From positions 124,001 through 188,000 of the forward strand of contig NZ_JABETK010000004.1 in the NCBI RefSeq assembly GCF_013240295.1: 64,000 nucleotides of DNA, written 5' to 3'. The translations under genes and the position numbers were made by a program. The notes below the pieces were generated by a model that saw only the letters and a list, made by a program, of their open reading frames with translations, was not told the DNA's origin and made no database searches. Each line of letters starts with the position of its first letter. Position 1 is the first letter of the stretch. This document shows, piece by piece, positions 1-10,043 of this stretch. The DNA is from Neoaquamicrobium sediminum. Its GTDB lineage: Bacteria > Pseudomonadota > Alphaproteobacteria > Rhizobiales > Rhizobiaceae.

Positions 1-543
1 GCCGTTGCCGGAGGCACGCCTCGCCTGCCCGATCACGATCGTGCGACCACTCTCGCCTGCCGCCTCGCAGCCGGCCCCTTGCGCGTCGCATTGTCGCGCG
101 CGCTGGTCGACGCGCGAAAGTCGGGTGTCTGGATAAGGCGCGAGAACCGCAACCTGCCTGTCACGCAACTGTCTGCGACGCCGACTTTATGGGATGGACG
201 CTGGCGTATCGCGGTGAAGGACAAGGCCATGGAACTGCAGGTCCGCGCTTGCCGCGAGGCGCGGCCGACCGTCGATGCAGCAAGCCGCTCCCACATACCG
301 GAAAGTCTTGTTCGAGCGGCATTTTCTGCCGAACCCTGCATCTTTCGAGATGGCCGGATGATTGGCGCGGCGGAAAGCGGCGATGCCGATGCCCTGGGCA
401 TCTCGGCATCGCCCGTCGAGGCACTTTTCGCTCACTTCCTGCCCGAATTCGATCTCACCGCAGCACAGGCACTCCGCCGTGTGCTTGCTCGCCACACCCT
501 GCCCGTCTCGCCTTGGAAGAAACACATTGACGCCGATGCTTAA
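1..543 (+). CDS. tilS: tRNA(Ile)-lysidine synthetase TilS, C-terminal part
   Basis: The reading frame is open from the first base of the window and stops at 543, so only the C-terminal ~180 residues are present. TilS attaches lysine to C34 of the AUA-reading tRNA-Ile in the cytoplasm. The ATP-binding PP-loop domain lies upstream of the window, so the call rests on the LWDGRWRI segment, which resembles the C-terminal region of rhizobial TilS, and on position: tilS directly before ftsH is a common alphaproteobacterial order. The gap to ftsH is about 120 bases. The start is not visible. A wholly different protein is possible but the synteny makes it unlikely. Confidence 0.72.
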   Translation, partial: AVAGGTPRLPDHDRATTLACRLAAGPLRVALSRALVDARKSGVWIRRENRNLPVTQLSATPTLWDGRWRIAVKDKAMELQVRACREARPTVDAASRSHIPESLVRAAFSAEPCIFRDGRMIGAAESGDADALGISASPVEALFAHFLPEFDLTAAQALRRVLARHTLPVSPWKKHIDADA

Positions 544-662
544 CCGCATGCCTTAGTTGCGCTTGGCAAGGCTGGGGCCGCTGCCTATGTTAGTCGCAGC
601 ACTTGCTCAATGGGACCAGTGTCCGTGATGGCTCGCCCGGCCGGACACCAACGGGAAACACG

Positions 663-2602
663 ATGAATCCGAATTATCGCAACCTCGCGCTCTGGGCGAT
701 CATTGCCGTCCTGCTGATCGCACTTTTCAATCTGTTCCAGGCGCCACAGCAGCGTGGCGTATCGCGCGAGATTCCCTATTCGGAGTTCCTGCAGGAAGTT
801 GAATCGGGCCGCGTCAACACGGTGACGATTTCCGGCAGCCGGATTTCCGGCACCTACGGCGACTCCAACAGCGGTTTCCAGACCTACTCGCCAGGTGATC
901 CCTCGCTGGTCGAGCGGCTTGAGCAGCGCGGCGTCACGATCAACGCGCGACCGGAGACGGACGGCTCCAATTCGATCTTCGGTTACCTGATTTCCTGGCT
1001 GCCGATGATCCTGATCCTCGGCGTGTGGATTTTCTTCATGCGCCAGATGCAGTCCGGCTCCGGCCGGGCAATGGGGTTTGGCAAGTCCAAGGCCAAGCTT
1101 TTGACCGAGGCTCATGGCCGCGTCACTTTCCAGGACGTGGCGGGCGTCGACGAGGCCAAGCAGGACCTGGAGGAAATCGTCGAGTTTCTGCGAGACCCGC
1201 AGAAGTTCCAGCGACTTGGCGGCAAGATTCCGCGCGGCGTCCTGCTCGTCGGCCCTCCCGGAACCGGTAAGACGCTGCTTGCGCGTTCCGTTGCCGGTGA
1301 AGCCAACGTGCCGTTCTTCACGATCTCCGGTTCGGACTTCGTCGAGATGTTCGTCGGCGTCGGTGCCAGCCGCGTCCGCGACATGTTCGAGCAGGCCAAG
1401 AAGAACGCGCCCTGCATCATCTTCATCGACGAGATCGACGCGGTCGGCCGCCATCGCGGCGCCGGCCTTGGCGGCGGCAATGACGAGCGCGAGCAGACGC
1501 TGAACCAGCTTCTTGTCGAGATGGACGGCTTCGAGGCCAATGAGGGCATCATCCTCATCGCCGCGACCAACCGGCCCGACGTGCTCGATCCCGCACTTCT
1601 GCGTCCGGGCCGTTTCGACCGCCAGGTGGTCGTGCCCAACCCGGACATCATCGGCCGTGAGAAGATCCTCAAGGTGCATGTGCGCAACGTGCCGCTGGCG
1701 CCGAATGTCGACCTCAAGGTTCTCGCGCGCGGCACGCCAGGCTTCTCCGGTGCCGATCTGATGAACCTCGTCAACGAGGCCGCCCTGATGGCCGCGCGCC
1801 GTAACAAGCGCCTCGTGACGATGCTGGAGTTCGAGGACGCCAAGGACAAGATCATGATGGGCGCGGAGCGCCGCTCCAACGCCATGACGCAGGCCGAGAA
1901 GGAGCTGACCGCCTATCACGAGGCAGGCCACGCCATCACGGCGCTGCAGGTCCCCTCGGCCGATCCGCTGCACAAGGCGACGATCATCCCCGCGGCCGCG
2001 CACTCGGCATGGTCATGCAGCTTCCGGAGGGCGATCGCTACTCCATGAGCTACAAATACATGATCTCGCGTCTCGTCATCATGATGGGTGGACGCGTTGC
2101 CGAGGAAATCAAGTTCGGCAAGGAAAACATCACCTCTGGCGCGGCCTCCGACATCGACCAGGCGACCAAGCTCGCCCGTGCGATGGTCACGCGCTGGGGC
2201 TTCTCCGACAAGCTCGGCCATGTCGCCTATGGCGACAATCAGGAAGAGGTCTTCCTCGGCCATTCCGTCGCGCGCCAGCAGAACGTGTCGGAGGAAACGG
2301 CCCAGCTTATCGACGCGGAAGTGCGCCGCCTGATCGACGAGGCTTACAAGGAAGCGCATCGTATCCTCAAGGAGCATCGCGACGCGTGGCTCGCCATCGC
2401 CGAGGGGCTGCTCGAATACGAGACGCTTTCGGGCGACGAGATCAAGGCGATCATCAAGGGCGAGAAGCCCGCGCGCGATCTCGGCGACGACACCCCGCCG
2501 TCGCGTGGTTCCACCGTGCCGAAGGCCGGTGCCCGCAAGGACGACAAGAAAAAGGGTGGCGAAGAGCCCGACGCCGGCATGGAGCCCCAGCCCCAAGGGT
2601 GA
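663..2602 (+). CDS. ftsH: ATP-dependent zinc metalloprotease FtsH (one-base frameshift)
   Basis: FtsH is a membrane-anchored AAA+ protease that degrades membrane and short-lived cytoplasmic proteins. The start at 663 gives [11 protein letters not shown] followed by an N-terminal membrane segment, a second membrane segment near residues 105-125, the Walker A GPPGTGKT, the Walker [10 protein letters not shown], the second region of homology with [19 protein letters not shown], and the zinc site HEAGH. A GGGAAA lies about seven bases before the ATG. After KATIIP the frame slips: restoring one C in the C4 run at 1988-1991 gives the expected [10 protein letters not shown] and joins to the frame ending at 2602. 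The repaired protein is about 646 residues, a normal length. FtsH is important for viability, so the break is probably a sequence error. Confidence 0.95.
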
Positions 2603-2657
2603 CAAGTCTCCGAGCGTAGCGAGGAGCCTTCGCGAAGCACAAGTCACGCAGTTTCAG

Positions 2658-2691
2658 AAAGGCGGTCGCATTCGCGGCCGCCTTTTCTTTT
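2658..2691 (+). terminator. rho-independent terminator after ftsH
   Basis: AAAGGCGGTCGC and GCGGCCGCCTTT form a 12-bp stem with one G-U pair and a four-base loop, followed by TTCTTTT. It lies 55 bases after the ftsH stop and would end the tilS-ftsH transcript. Confidence 0.8.
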
Positions 2692-2764
2692 GCTGCATGG
2701 CGGGCCTCGCCAAAGCCAGTTGCAGCGGCTATGGCTTGCGGCGAAAGGCTTGTTCCCGCGCGCA

Positions 2765-3541
2765 ATGGTCCCACTGCTTTCCGACCCCTGGTTCTATGCT
2801 GCCGCCGTTCCGGCGGTGGTGCTCGTCGGCCTGTCGAAGGGCGGACTGGGCGGCGCGATGGCGCTGATCGGCGTGCCGTTGATGGCTCTGGTGGTGTCCC
2901 CCGTGCAGGCTGCGGCGATCCTGCTGCCGATCCTCGTCGTCATGGACGTCGTGTCGCTGTGGACGTGGCGCGGCGAACGAGACCCCGTGACGCTGAAGCT
3001 GATGCTGCCGGCGGCCATGCTCGGCATCGGGCTTGGTTGGCTGACGGCGGCGGTGGTGACCACCGGCGCCGTACGGCTTATCGTCGGGCTCGTCGCGATC
3101 GCGTTCTTCGCCCGCTGGGCAACGCAGGGGATGGCGACCGTCGAGCGGCCGACGGACCACAGTCCCGCGCGGGCGGGCTTTTGGGGCATCGTCAGCGGCT
3201 TCACCAGCTTCGTCGCCCATGCAGGCGGCCCGCCCTATCAGGTCTATACCCTGCCGCTCGGCCAGCAGCCCGCACTTTTCGTCGGCACCAGCGTCATCTT
3301 CTTCGCCGTCGTCAATGCGGTGAAGCTGATCCCCTATTTTGCCCTCGGCCAGTTCGATGCCACCAATGTCACCGCCTCGCTGGTGCTCATGCCCATCGCT
3401 CCGCTGGCGACGCTTGCCGGGGCGTGGATCGTTCGCCGCATGAAGCCGGAAATCTTCTATCCGTTGATGTACGGCATGGTGCTGATCGTCGGCGCCAAGC
3501 TGGTGTGGGACGGCGCCTTCGAGATATGGGCGCAACCCTGA
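2765..3541 (+). CDS. TauE/SafE-family membrane transport protein
   Basis: A 258-residue, very hydrophobic protein with about seven to eight predicted membrane segments. It carries the N-terminal VGLSKGGLGG motif and the HAGGPPYQVY segment in the middle, both typical of TauE/SafE (formerly DUF81) proteins. Members are proposed exporters of sulfite, sulfoacetate or other organosulfur anions, but the substrate cannot be read from the sequence. The ATG at 2765 is chosen because in-frame upstream starts fall inside the ftsH terminator; no good ribosome binding site is visible. The gene ends 48 bases before the acyl-CoA ligase, so the two may be co-transcribed. Confidence 0.82.
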   Translation: MVPLLSDPWFYAAAVPAVVLVGLSKGGLGGAMALIGVPLMALVVSPVQAAAILLPILVVMDVVSLWTWRGERDPVTLKLMLPAAMLGIGLGWLTAAVVTTGAVRLIVGLVAIAFFARWATQGMATVERPTDHSPARAGFWGIVSGFTSFVAHAGGPPYQVYTLPLGQQPALFVGTSVIFFAVVNAVKLIPYFALGQFDATNVTASLVLMPIAPLATLAGAWIVRRMKPEIFYPLMYGMVLIVGAKLVWDGAFEIWAQP

Positions 3542-3589
3542 TGACCGCCGCCGCGCCGTGTGCATAATCGCAGCGTGAAGGAGCTCCGC

Positions 3590-5230
3590 ATGACCAATCC
3601 CTACGCGCTCGGCCTTGAGAAAAACGCCGCGAACTACCAGCCGCTGACGCCGCTTACCTATCTGGAGCGTGCGGCGAAAGTCTTCCCCGACCAAGTCGCC
3701 ATCATCCACGGCGCGTCGCGCACCACTTATCGCGAATTCTGGCAGCGTTCGCTCAGGCTGGCCTCCGCGCTTGCAGGCAAGGGCATCGGCAAGGGCGACA
3801 CGGTTTCGGTCATGCTGTCCAACACGCCTCCGATGCTGGAGGCGCATCACGGCGTGCCGATGGTCAAGGCTGTGCTGCACTCGCTCAACACGCGGCTCGA
3901 TGCGGCGATCATCGCTTTCCAGCTCGACCATGCGGAAACCAAGGTACTGATCGTCGACCGGGAATTTTCCGGCGTGATGAAGGAAGCGCTGGCGCTGGCG
4001 ACGGTCAAACCGTTCGTAATCGACTATGACGATCCCGACTACGGCGACGACGCGCCGTATCCTAAGGGCGAGCGTATCGGCGACACGGACTACGAGGCGT
4101 TCCTGTCATCCGGCGACGAGAACTTCGCCTGGGCAATGTCGGACGACGAATGGGATGCGATCGCGCTGAACTACACGTCGGGCACTACGGGAAATCCCAA
4201 GGGTGTCGTCTACCACCATCGCGGCGCGGCGCTGATGGCATATGCCAACACGATCCATGCGGGCATGGGCAGGCATCCGGTTTATCTGTGGACCCTCCCG
4301 ATGTTTCACTGCAACGGCTGGTGCTTTCCGTGGACGCTGGCAGTCACCGGCGGAACCCATGTCTGCCTGCGCTGGGTCCGCGCCAGAGCCATGTACGACG
4401 CCATCGCCGACCATGGCGTGACACATCTGTGTGGCGCGCCGGTCGTCATGTCGACGCTGATAAACGCGGCTGACGACGAGAAGCGGGACTTTCCGCAAAC
4501 CGTCACCTTCAACACCGCAGCCGCGCCACCGCCGGAAGCGGTGCTTTCCGGGATGGCGGATGCCGGCTTCGCCGTCACACATCTCTACGGACTCACCGAG
4601 ACCTATGGCCCGGCCGTCGTCAACGAATGGCACGAGGGGTGGGACCAGCTTGACAAGGACGCGCGCACAGCCAGGAAGGCACGCCAGGGCGTGCGCTATG
4701 CAGCGCTCGAAAGTCTGACCGTCATGGACCCGGAGACGATGGAAGAAACGCCCGCCGACGGAACGACAATCGGTGAAGTCATGTTCCGCGGCAACATCGT
4801 CATGAAGGGCTACCTGAAGAACAAGGCAGCCAGCGACGAAGCCTTCGCCGGCGGCTGGTTCCACTCTGGCGATCTCGGCGTGATGCATCCCGACGGCTAC
4901 ATCCAGCTCAAGGACCGGTCCAAGGACATCATCATCTCGGGCGGAGAGAACATCTCGTCCATCGAGGTCGAGGATGCACTCTACAAGCACCCGGCGGTGG
5001 CGTCCTGCGGCGTTGTGGCGCGCGCGGACGACAAATGGGGTGAGACACCCGTCGCCTATGTGGAATTGAAGCCTGGCCGGACCGCGACCGAAGAGGAAAT
5101 CATCGCACACTGCCGCGCGCTGCTTGCCCGCTTCAAATGCCCGCGCACGGTGATCTTCGCGGAAATCCCCAAGACCTCGACCGGTAAGATCCAGAAGTTC
5201 CGCCTGCGCGAGATGGCGAAGGAACTATAG
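3590..5230 (+). CDS. acyl-CoA synthetase (AMP-forming ligase)
   Basis: A 546-residue adenylate-forming ligase that would activate a carboxylic acid with ATP and join it to CoA. The phosphate-binding loop YTSGTTGNPKGV, the HCNGWCFPW segment, the YGLTET adenine-binding motif, the GWFHSGDLG motif and the C-terminal catalytic lysine in PKTSTGKIQKFRLRE are all present. The HCNGW signature and LNTRLD segment place it with medium- or short-chain acyl-CoA ligases of the group that includes methylmercaptopropionate-CoA ligase DmdB and plant AAE enzymes. The exact acid is not determinable. AAGGAG eight bases before the ATG at 3590 supports this start over the in-frame upstream one. Confidence 0.88.
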   Translation: MTNPYALGLEKNAANYQPLTPLTYLERAAKVFPDQVAIIHGASRTTYREFWQRSLRLASALAGKGIGKGDTVSVMLSNTPPMLEAHHGVPMVKAVLHSLNTRLDAAIIAFQLDHAETKVLIVDREFSGVMKEALALATVKPFVIDYDDPDYGDDAPYPKGERIGDTDYEAFLSSGDENFAWAMSDDEWDAIALNYTSGTTGNPKGVVYHHRGAALMAYANTIHAGMGRHPVYLWTLPMFHCNGWCFPWTLAVTGGTHVCLRWVRARAMYDAIADHGVTHLCGAPVVMSTLINAADDEKRDFPQTVTFNTAAAPPPEAVLSGMADAGFAVTHLYGLTETYGPAVVNEWHEGWDQLDKDARTARKARQGVRYAALESLTVMDPETMEETPADGTTIGEVMFRGNIVMKGYLKNKAASDEAFAGGWFHSGDLGVMHPDGYIQLKDRSKDIIISGGENISSIEVEDALYKHPAVASCGVVARADDKWGETPVAYVELKPGRTATEEEIIAHCRALLARFKCPRTVIFAEIPKTSTGKIQKFRLREMAKEL

Positions 5231-5243
5231 ATCAGCCCGAAAC

Positions 5244-5273
5244 GAAAAAGACCGGCGCGAGGCCGGTCCTTTC
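5244..5273 (+). terminator. bidirectional terminator between acyl-CoA ligase and rpmF
   Basis: GACCGGC and GCCGGTC form a stem around a five-base loop, with AAAAA before it and CTTT after it. It lies between two converging genes and could serve both. Confidence 0.7.
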
Positions 5274-5298
5274 AATCCGTGGATTGGCTAGCTTTCGC

Positions 5299-5480
5299 TC
5301 AGCCTTCCTTCGGCTCCAGCACCTGACGGCCGCGATACATGCCGGTCTTCAGGTCGATGTGGTGCGGGCGGCGCAGTTCGCCGGAATTCTTGTCCTCGAC
5401 ATAGGTCGGGGCCTTGAGCGCGTCGGCGGAGCGACGCATGCCGCGCTTCGACGGCGAGGTCTTTCTTTTGGTACAGCCAT
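5299..5480 (-). CDS. rpmF: 50S ribosomal protein L32 (one-base frameshift)
   Basis: Reading from the ATG at 5480 gives MAVPKE, then the frame is lost. From the sixth codon on, another frame reads [20 protein letters not shown] and continues to [18 protein letters not shown], which is ribosomal protein L32. Adding one A to the A4 run (5466-5469, seen as T on the plus strand) restores a 60-residue protein starting [14 protein letters not shown], the normal length. GGAGCAGGA precedes the ATG. L32 is a component of the large ribosomal subunit, so a genuine break is unlikely. Automated callers may miss the gene or start it too far upstream. mtgA lies upstream on the same strand, a rhizobial arrangement. 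Confidence 0.93.
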
Positions 5481-5602
5481 TGTCCTGCTCCGGTGTTCGG
5501 TCAAACGGCCGCTGCCGCCCTCGACAAAAGGGCCTCGCATCGCGGCCGAGAACCAGGAAAGTTGCGTGCCTATACACTCACGCGCCGGATTTGACCAGCA
5601 CC

Positions 5603-5624
5603 GGCGCGCAAATTTTTGCGCGCC
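5603..5624 (-). terminator. hairpin just after the mtgA stop
   Basis: GGCGCGCAAA and TTTGCGCGCC form a perfect inverted repeat with two bases between the arms, starting four bases after the mtgA stop. In RNA a seven-bp GC stem with an A/U-rich loop is more likely. No separate U-tract follows, so it may be a weak terminator or an RNA-stability element. Confidence 0.5.
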
Positions 5625-5627
5625 GCG

Positions 5628-6401
5628 TTAACGCAGGCACTGATTGTAGCCGCCTGCGTGGCCGGCCCGCCGCTCGATGGTGCGCGCGAGCCGTTCCAGA
5701 CCCGGCCCCGGCTTGCCCGGCGTACGCGTCAGCGGGCTTGGAAGCGTCACCGCCAGCAGTGCGGCCTGTCGCGACGTCAGTTCGCTGCTCGACTTGCCGA
5801 AATGGTATTGTGCGGCGGCTTCGGCCCCGTAGATGCCTGGTCCCCATTCGGCGATGTTGAGGTAGATTTCCATGATCCGCCGCTTGGGCATCACGATGTC
5901 GAGGTAGATCGAATAAGGCAGCTCGATCGCTTTGCGCAGGTAGGATCGGCCGTGCCAGAGATAAAGATTCTTGACCGTCTGCATCGTGATGGTCGATCCG
6001 CCGCGCGTCGTCTCCCCGGCGAGCGTCTCTTCAAGCAGTACCTTGAACTCGGCCAGGTCGACACCGTCATGCGAGCAGAACTGTCCGTCTTCCGACATCA
6101 TCACCGAGTGGATGAGCCTGTCGCCGATCTCATCGATAGGCGTCCAGCGTCGATCGTAGCCTTGCAGCGTAACGATGTCCTTCATCATCAGCGTTGACAG
6201 CGGGTGCACGGCCGGCGGCAGATAGGCGAACGTCAGCAGTGCCGGCAGCAGGCCCAGCACCACGACAAAAAGCACAACGCGGCGCAGCCAGACGCTCAGC
6301 CGGCTGCGCTGTCGCCCGCCCTTCCAGCGTTTCCGCCTCATCTCCGGCTCGATCTCGACAACCGGCTCTGTGGTCGGCTTGTCCACCCTTGCGCCTCGCA
6401 C
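5628..6401 (-). CDS. mtgA: monofunctional peptidoglycan glycosyltransferase
   Basis: A GT51-family enzyme that polymerises lipid II into glycan strands on the outer face of the inner membrane. After a basic N-terminus (RRKRWKGG) there is one membrane segment around [15 protein letters not shown]. Then come the GT51 motifs: [15 protein letters not shown] with the catalytic Glu, [29 protein letters not shown], and [18 protein letters not shown]. No transpeptidase domain follows, so it is MtgA rather than a class A PBP. The start is uncertain: GTG at 6401 (GGGAAAG five bases upstream, 257 residues), GTG at 6386 or ATG at 6341 are possible. It is divergent from the polyprenyl synthase. Confidence 0.92.
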   Translation of the reverse strand: MRGARVDKPTTEPVVEIEPEMRRKRWKGGRQRSRLSVWLRRVVLFVVVLGLLPALLTFAYLPPAVHPLSTLMMKDIVTLQGYDRRWTPIDEIGDRLIHSVMMSEDGQFCSHDGVDLAEFKVLLEETLAGETTRGGSTITMQTVKNLYLWHGRSYLRKAIELPYSIYLDIVMPKRRIMEIYLNIAEWGPGIYGAEAAAQYHFGKSSSELTSRQAALLAVTLPSPLTRTPGKPGPGLERLARTIERRAGHAGGYNQCLR

Positions 6402-6478
6402 TTCATCTTTCCCGAATACAGACGCAAAGGGCAATGCGCAACGCCGCGGACCGCTTGACGCGGGCTGTATTTGCCCCC

Positions 6479-7411
6479 ATGCCTCGCGCCATGGAACAGA
6501 TGACCGCCCCCGCTGATTTCGAGATGGCGCTCGCCGATAGGGCACGGAATGTCGAGCAGTGCCTGCAGGCGCTTTTGACCACCAAACCTCGCGAGGGCGA
6601 GATCGCACGGCCAGAGGAACTGATGCAGGCCATCAGGCACGGCGTGCTGGGCGGCGGCAAGCGCCTGCGCCCGTTCCTCCTGATGGAAAGCGCCGCCTTG
6701 TTCGATGCCGACGGGCTTGCGGCCTTGCGCGTGGCTGCGGCGCTGGAATGTGTGCACTGCTATTCGCTGATCCATGACGACCTGCCGGCGATGGACGATG
6801 ATGACCTGCGCCGCGGCCGCCCGACCGTTCATCGGGCTTTCGACGAAGCAACCGCGATTCTCGCCGGCGACAGCCTGCTCACCTACGCCTTCGACATCGT
6901 TGCCGACGAGGAGACCGAGCTGCCCGCCGAAACGCGCGCACGGCTCGTGCTCCTGCTTGCGCGTGCAGCCGGCATGGGCGGCATGGCTGGAGGCCAGGCC
7001 CTCGACCTGCAGGCGGAGCGCGAGAAACCCGACGAACAGGGCATCATCAAGCTTCAGGCGATGAAGACCGGCGCGCTGATACGCTTTGCCTGCGAGGCAG
7101 GCGCGATTATCGGCGCGGCAGCGGAGCCGGAGCGGCAACGGCTAACCGAATTCGGACAGGCGACCGGCCTTGCGTTCCAGCTTGCCGACGACCTGCTGGA
7201 CGCCACTTCGGATGCCACCGCCCTTGGCAAGGCAGCGGGCAAGGATGCCGAGGCTGGCAAGGCAACGCTCGTCGCACTGCATGGCATCGACTGGACGCGC
7301 CAACAGCTTTCCGGGCTGGTGGACCAGGCAAACGCGTTGCTTGAACCCTTCGGCGAGCGCGCTGCGACACTGCGTCAGGCCGCACAATTCATCGCGCTGC
7401 GTTCGTTCTGA
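6479..7411 (+). CDS. ispA: polyprenyl synthetase, farnesyl-diphosphate synthase type
   Basis: This trans-isoprenyl diphosphate synthase condenses isopentenyl diphosphate onto an allylic diphosphate in the cytoplasm. It shows GGGKRLRP for substrate binding, the first aspartate-rich motif [10 protein letters not shown], a CLD-region [14 protein letters not shown], the GQALDL segment and the second aspartate-rich motif DDLLD. The CHC and YS residues just before the first motif fit the short-chain farnesyl class. The protein is 310 residues from ATG 6479; ATG 6491 and 6500 are equally possible. ispG of the isoprenoid precursor (MEP) pathway lies 3 kb away, but the two are not in one operon. Exact chain length is inferred, not shown. 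Confidence 0.85.
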   Translation: MPRAMEQMTAPADFEMALADRARNVEQCLQALLTTKPREGEIARPEELMQAIRHGVLGGGKRLRPFLLMESAALFDADGLAALRVAAALECVHCYSLIHDDLPAMDDDDLRRGRPTVHRAFDEATAILAGDSLLTYAFDIVADEETELPAETRARLVLLLARAAGMGGMAGGQALDLQAEREKPDEQGIIKLQAMKTGALIRFACEAGAIIGAAAEPERQRLTEFGQATGLAFQLADDLLDATSDATALGKAAGKDAEAGKATLVALHGIDWTRQQLSGLVDQANALLEPFGERAATLRQAAQFIALRSF

Positions 7412-7496
7412 AGCCCAAACTCCCTCGATTAACAGCGCTTTAATCGGATTGCTCGATTTTGAGCGATGTGTGTCGGGTAACGGGTCTTCGGGGTCA

Positions 7497-10033
7497 ATGT
7501 CGTTTGCTGTAACACGCGCCTATATGCGCGGCCGTCTGATCTTCATCATGACCGGCTTCCTGCTTGCTGTCGGCATCGGCGCCGCGCTGATCAACTGGCA
7601 GGCAGGCGAGGCCAAGACCAGCGCCAAATTCGGCGCCGTTCTCGGCGAAATGAGCGAGGCCACCGGCGAGGTCATTTATTACGCGCTGATGCTGGACCAG
7701 ACCCGCCTGAAGTCTGAACTCGCAGCCCAGAAGGCGCGACGATCGGTTTCCGTAGAACTCGGAAATGGCGACGTAGGACTGCCTGCCTCCACCCAAGCGC
7801 GCCCCGCCGCCGGTGGCAGTGCCGCCATGGCAGACGTGCAAGGCAAACTTCACGGGGCCATCGACCGTCTCGATCTGGCATACAGGGCATTCGGACGCGC
7901 TGCGGGTACGGAAATCGCCGTGGGCGAATCGCAGCTCGACACTCCCATGCATCAACCAGCCGATCTCGAGCCCGTCCTCGCGGAGATCGAAGGCCTGACG
8001 GCGCCGGAATCGATCGTCCGGCTATGGAACGGTGGCGGTCAAGCCGGCTCCCTTAAACAGGACGTGCTTGAAGTCGTCACGCTCGCGAACCGTCTCGATC
8101 TCTTCGCGGACTATTCGCTGCCCGCCGCCCAGCGCGTATTCACCCAGATGCAGACGATCGCCAGCGAGCGTGTCCGGCCAAATCTGGACAGCATCACCGC
8201 AGAACTGCGCGCAGACACCATCAAGGGCTACGGCTGGCTGGAAAAAATCCTCTACGCAGTGGCCGGGGTGATCTTTCTGGTCAGCGTCGGCACGACCCTG
8301 TGGGTCTTCGTGCCGATGATGCGCAACATCGCCAAGGCGCACGACGATTTGCGCGAGGCGAACGCCTCGATGGAAGCTGCCCGCATCAAAGCGGAATCGG
8401 CAGATCGGGCCAAGTCGGAATTCCTGGCCAATATGAGCCACGAAATCAGGACGCCGATGAACGGCGTGCTTGGCATGGCCGAATTGCTGGTGCGCACCGA
8501 TCTGGACAGCCGGCAGAAAACCTTCGCCGATGTGATCCTAAAATCCGGAAATGCACTGCTGACGATTATCAACGACATTCTCGACTTCTCGAAGATCGAC
8601 GCTGGACAGCTTAGCCTCGACCCTGCGCCATTCCGTCTTGGCGAGGCGATTGAAGACGTCGCAACCCTGGTCTCGACGCGCGTTGCCGAAAAGGATCTCG
8701 AACTCATCGTTCGTGTCGATCCCGACCTGCCGGGATGCGTCGTCGGCGACGTCGGACGGATCCGCCAGATTGTCACGAACCTTGTCGGCAACGGCGTCAA
8801 GTTCACAGAGAAGGGTCACGTGCTGGTCGATGTAAGCGGTCACGTCGAAAGCGACACCGCCTACGTTACCGTCCGCGTAGAGGATACCGGCATCGGCATT
8901 CCCGACGACATGCTGGCCAAAGTGTTCGAGAAGTTCAGCCAGGTCGATGCTTCGTCCACCCGCCGGCATGAAGGAACCGGCCTCGGGCTGGCCATCGCCT
9001 CGCGGCTTGTCGAATTGATGGGCGGCGAGATGGGCGTCTCAAGCGACTTCGGCAAGGGTTCGACCTTCTGGTTCACGGTCCCGCTGCCGGTTCACGCCGA
9101 TCTTGAACCGACGCTGCCGGTCCCGGTCGATGTTTCCGGGGCACGCGTGCTCGTCATCGACGACAACCGCGTCAACAGAGACATTCTTCTGGAGCAGCTC
9201 AGAAGCTGGCATTTCGACTGCGCAGCCGCGGAAAACGGCGAAGTCGGCCTCGCGTTCCTCGATCGCGCAACACAGCTCGGCGCCCGTGTCGACTGCATCA
9301 TTCTCGACTACCAGATGCCCGGCATCAACGGGCTTGAGGTTGCCCGCAGGATCGCCGCGAATCCGGCGACATGGGATATTCCTGTCCTGCTCCTGACGTC
9401 CGTGGATCAGGCGATCACCGGGCACCTGACGATCGAGTCCGGGATTTCGGCGCATCTGAACAAGCCAGCGCGCGCTTCCGCCCTGCTGGAGACCCTCGTC
9501 ACCATCATGCAGAAGGCAAAGGCGATGCCGAAACGCGACCGCCTTGCCGCCAGCCCGCAAGCTGTCCACAATTTCGCGCCCAAGCCGGTCGTCCGAATCC
9601 CGACCGGCCAATTGCGTCCGTTCGATCCGGCGGGGGCCGGCCGCTAGACATTCTCGTCGCCGAGGACAACGAGGTGAACCAGCTCGTCTTCAGCCAGATC
9701 CTCGACGGCCTCGGCCTTGCCTACAGGATCGCTTCCAACGGACGCACGGCCGTGGAGATGCACCGCACATTGAAGCCGCGCCTCATCCTCATGGACGTGT
9801 CGATGCCGGAGATGAACGGGCTGGAGGCGGCAGCCGCGATCCGCCGCGCGGAAGTCGGCATGGGCACCCGTACGCCGATCATCGGCGTCACCGCCCATGC
9901 GCTAAAGGACGACCGCGAGATGTGCATCGAAGCGGGCATGGACGATTACCTGTCCAAGCCGGTCTCACCCAACAAGCTAGCCGCCAAGATCAACGCATGG
10001 ATCGGCAGTGATGCGGTAGCGTTGAGCGCCTAG
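7497..10033 (+). CDS. membrane hybrid histidine kinase with two receiver domains (one-base frameshift)
   Basis: Domains in order: a membrane segment at about residues 13-30, an extracytoplasmic region of roughly 225 residues, a second membrane segment ([17 protein letters not shown]), a coiled-coil linker, HisKA with [10 protein letters not shown] (His315), a HATPase domain with DTGIGIP and EGTGLGLAI, a first receiver domain with acceptor Asp604 in LDYQMPG, and a second with AEDNEVNQ and [10 protein letters not shown]. The frame breaks between the two receiver domains: restoring one G in the G5 run at 9632-9636 joins [12 protein letters not shown] and extends the protein to 10033. There is no HPt domain, so a separate phosphotransfer protein is needed. 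No response regulator lies nearby, so input and output are unknown. Confidence 0.88.
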
Positions 10034-10043
10034 ACCGGCTGCC

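Noticed and set aside
585-2003. A 472-residue open frame on the reverse strand across ftsH
   Set aside because: It lies entirely opposite a highly conserved gene and has the His/Asp/Arg-rich composition of an antisense shadow in GC-rich DNA.
2729-3931. A 400-residue reverse-strand open frame across the TauE and ligase genes
   Set aside because: It crosses two recognised genes antisense and has no domain or ribosome binding site.
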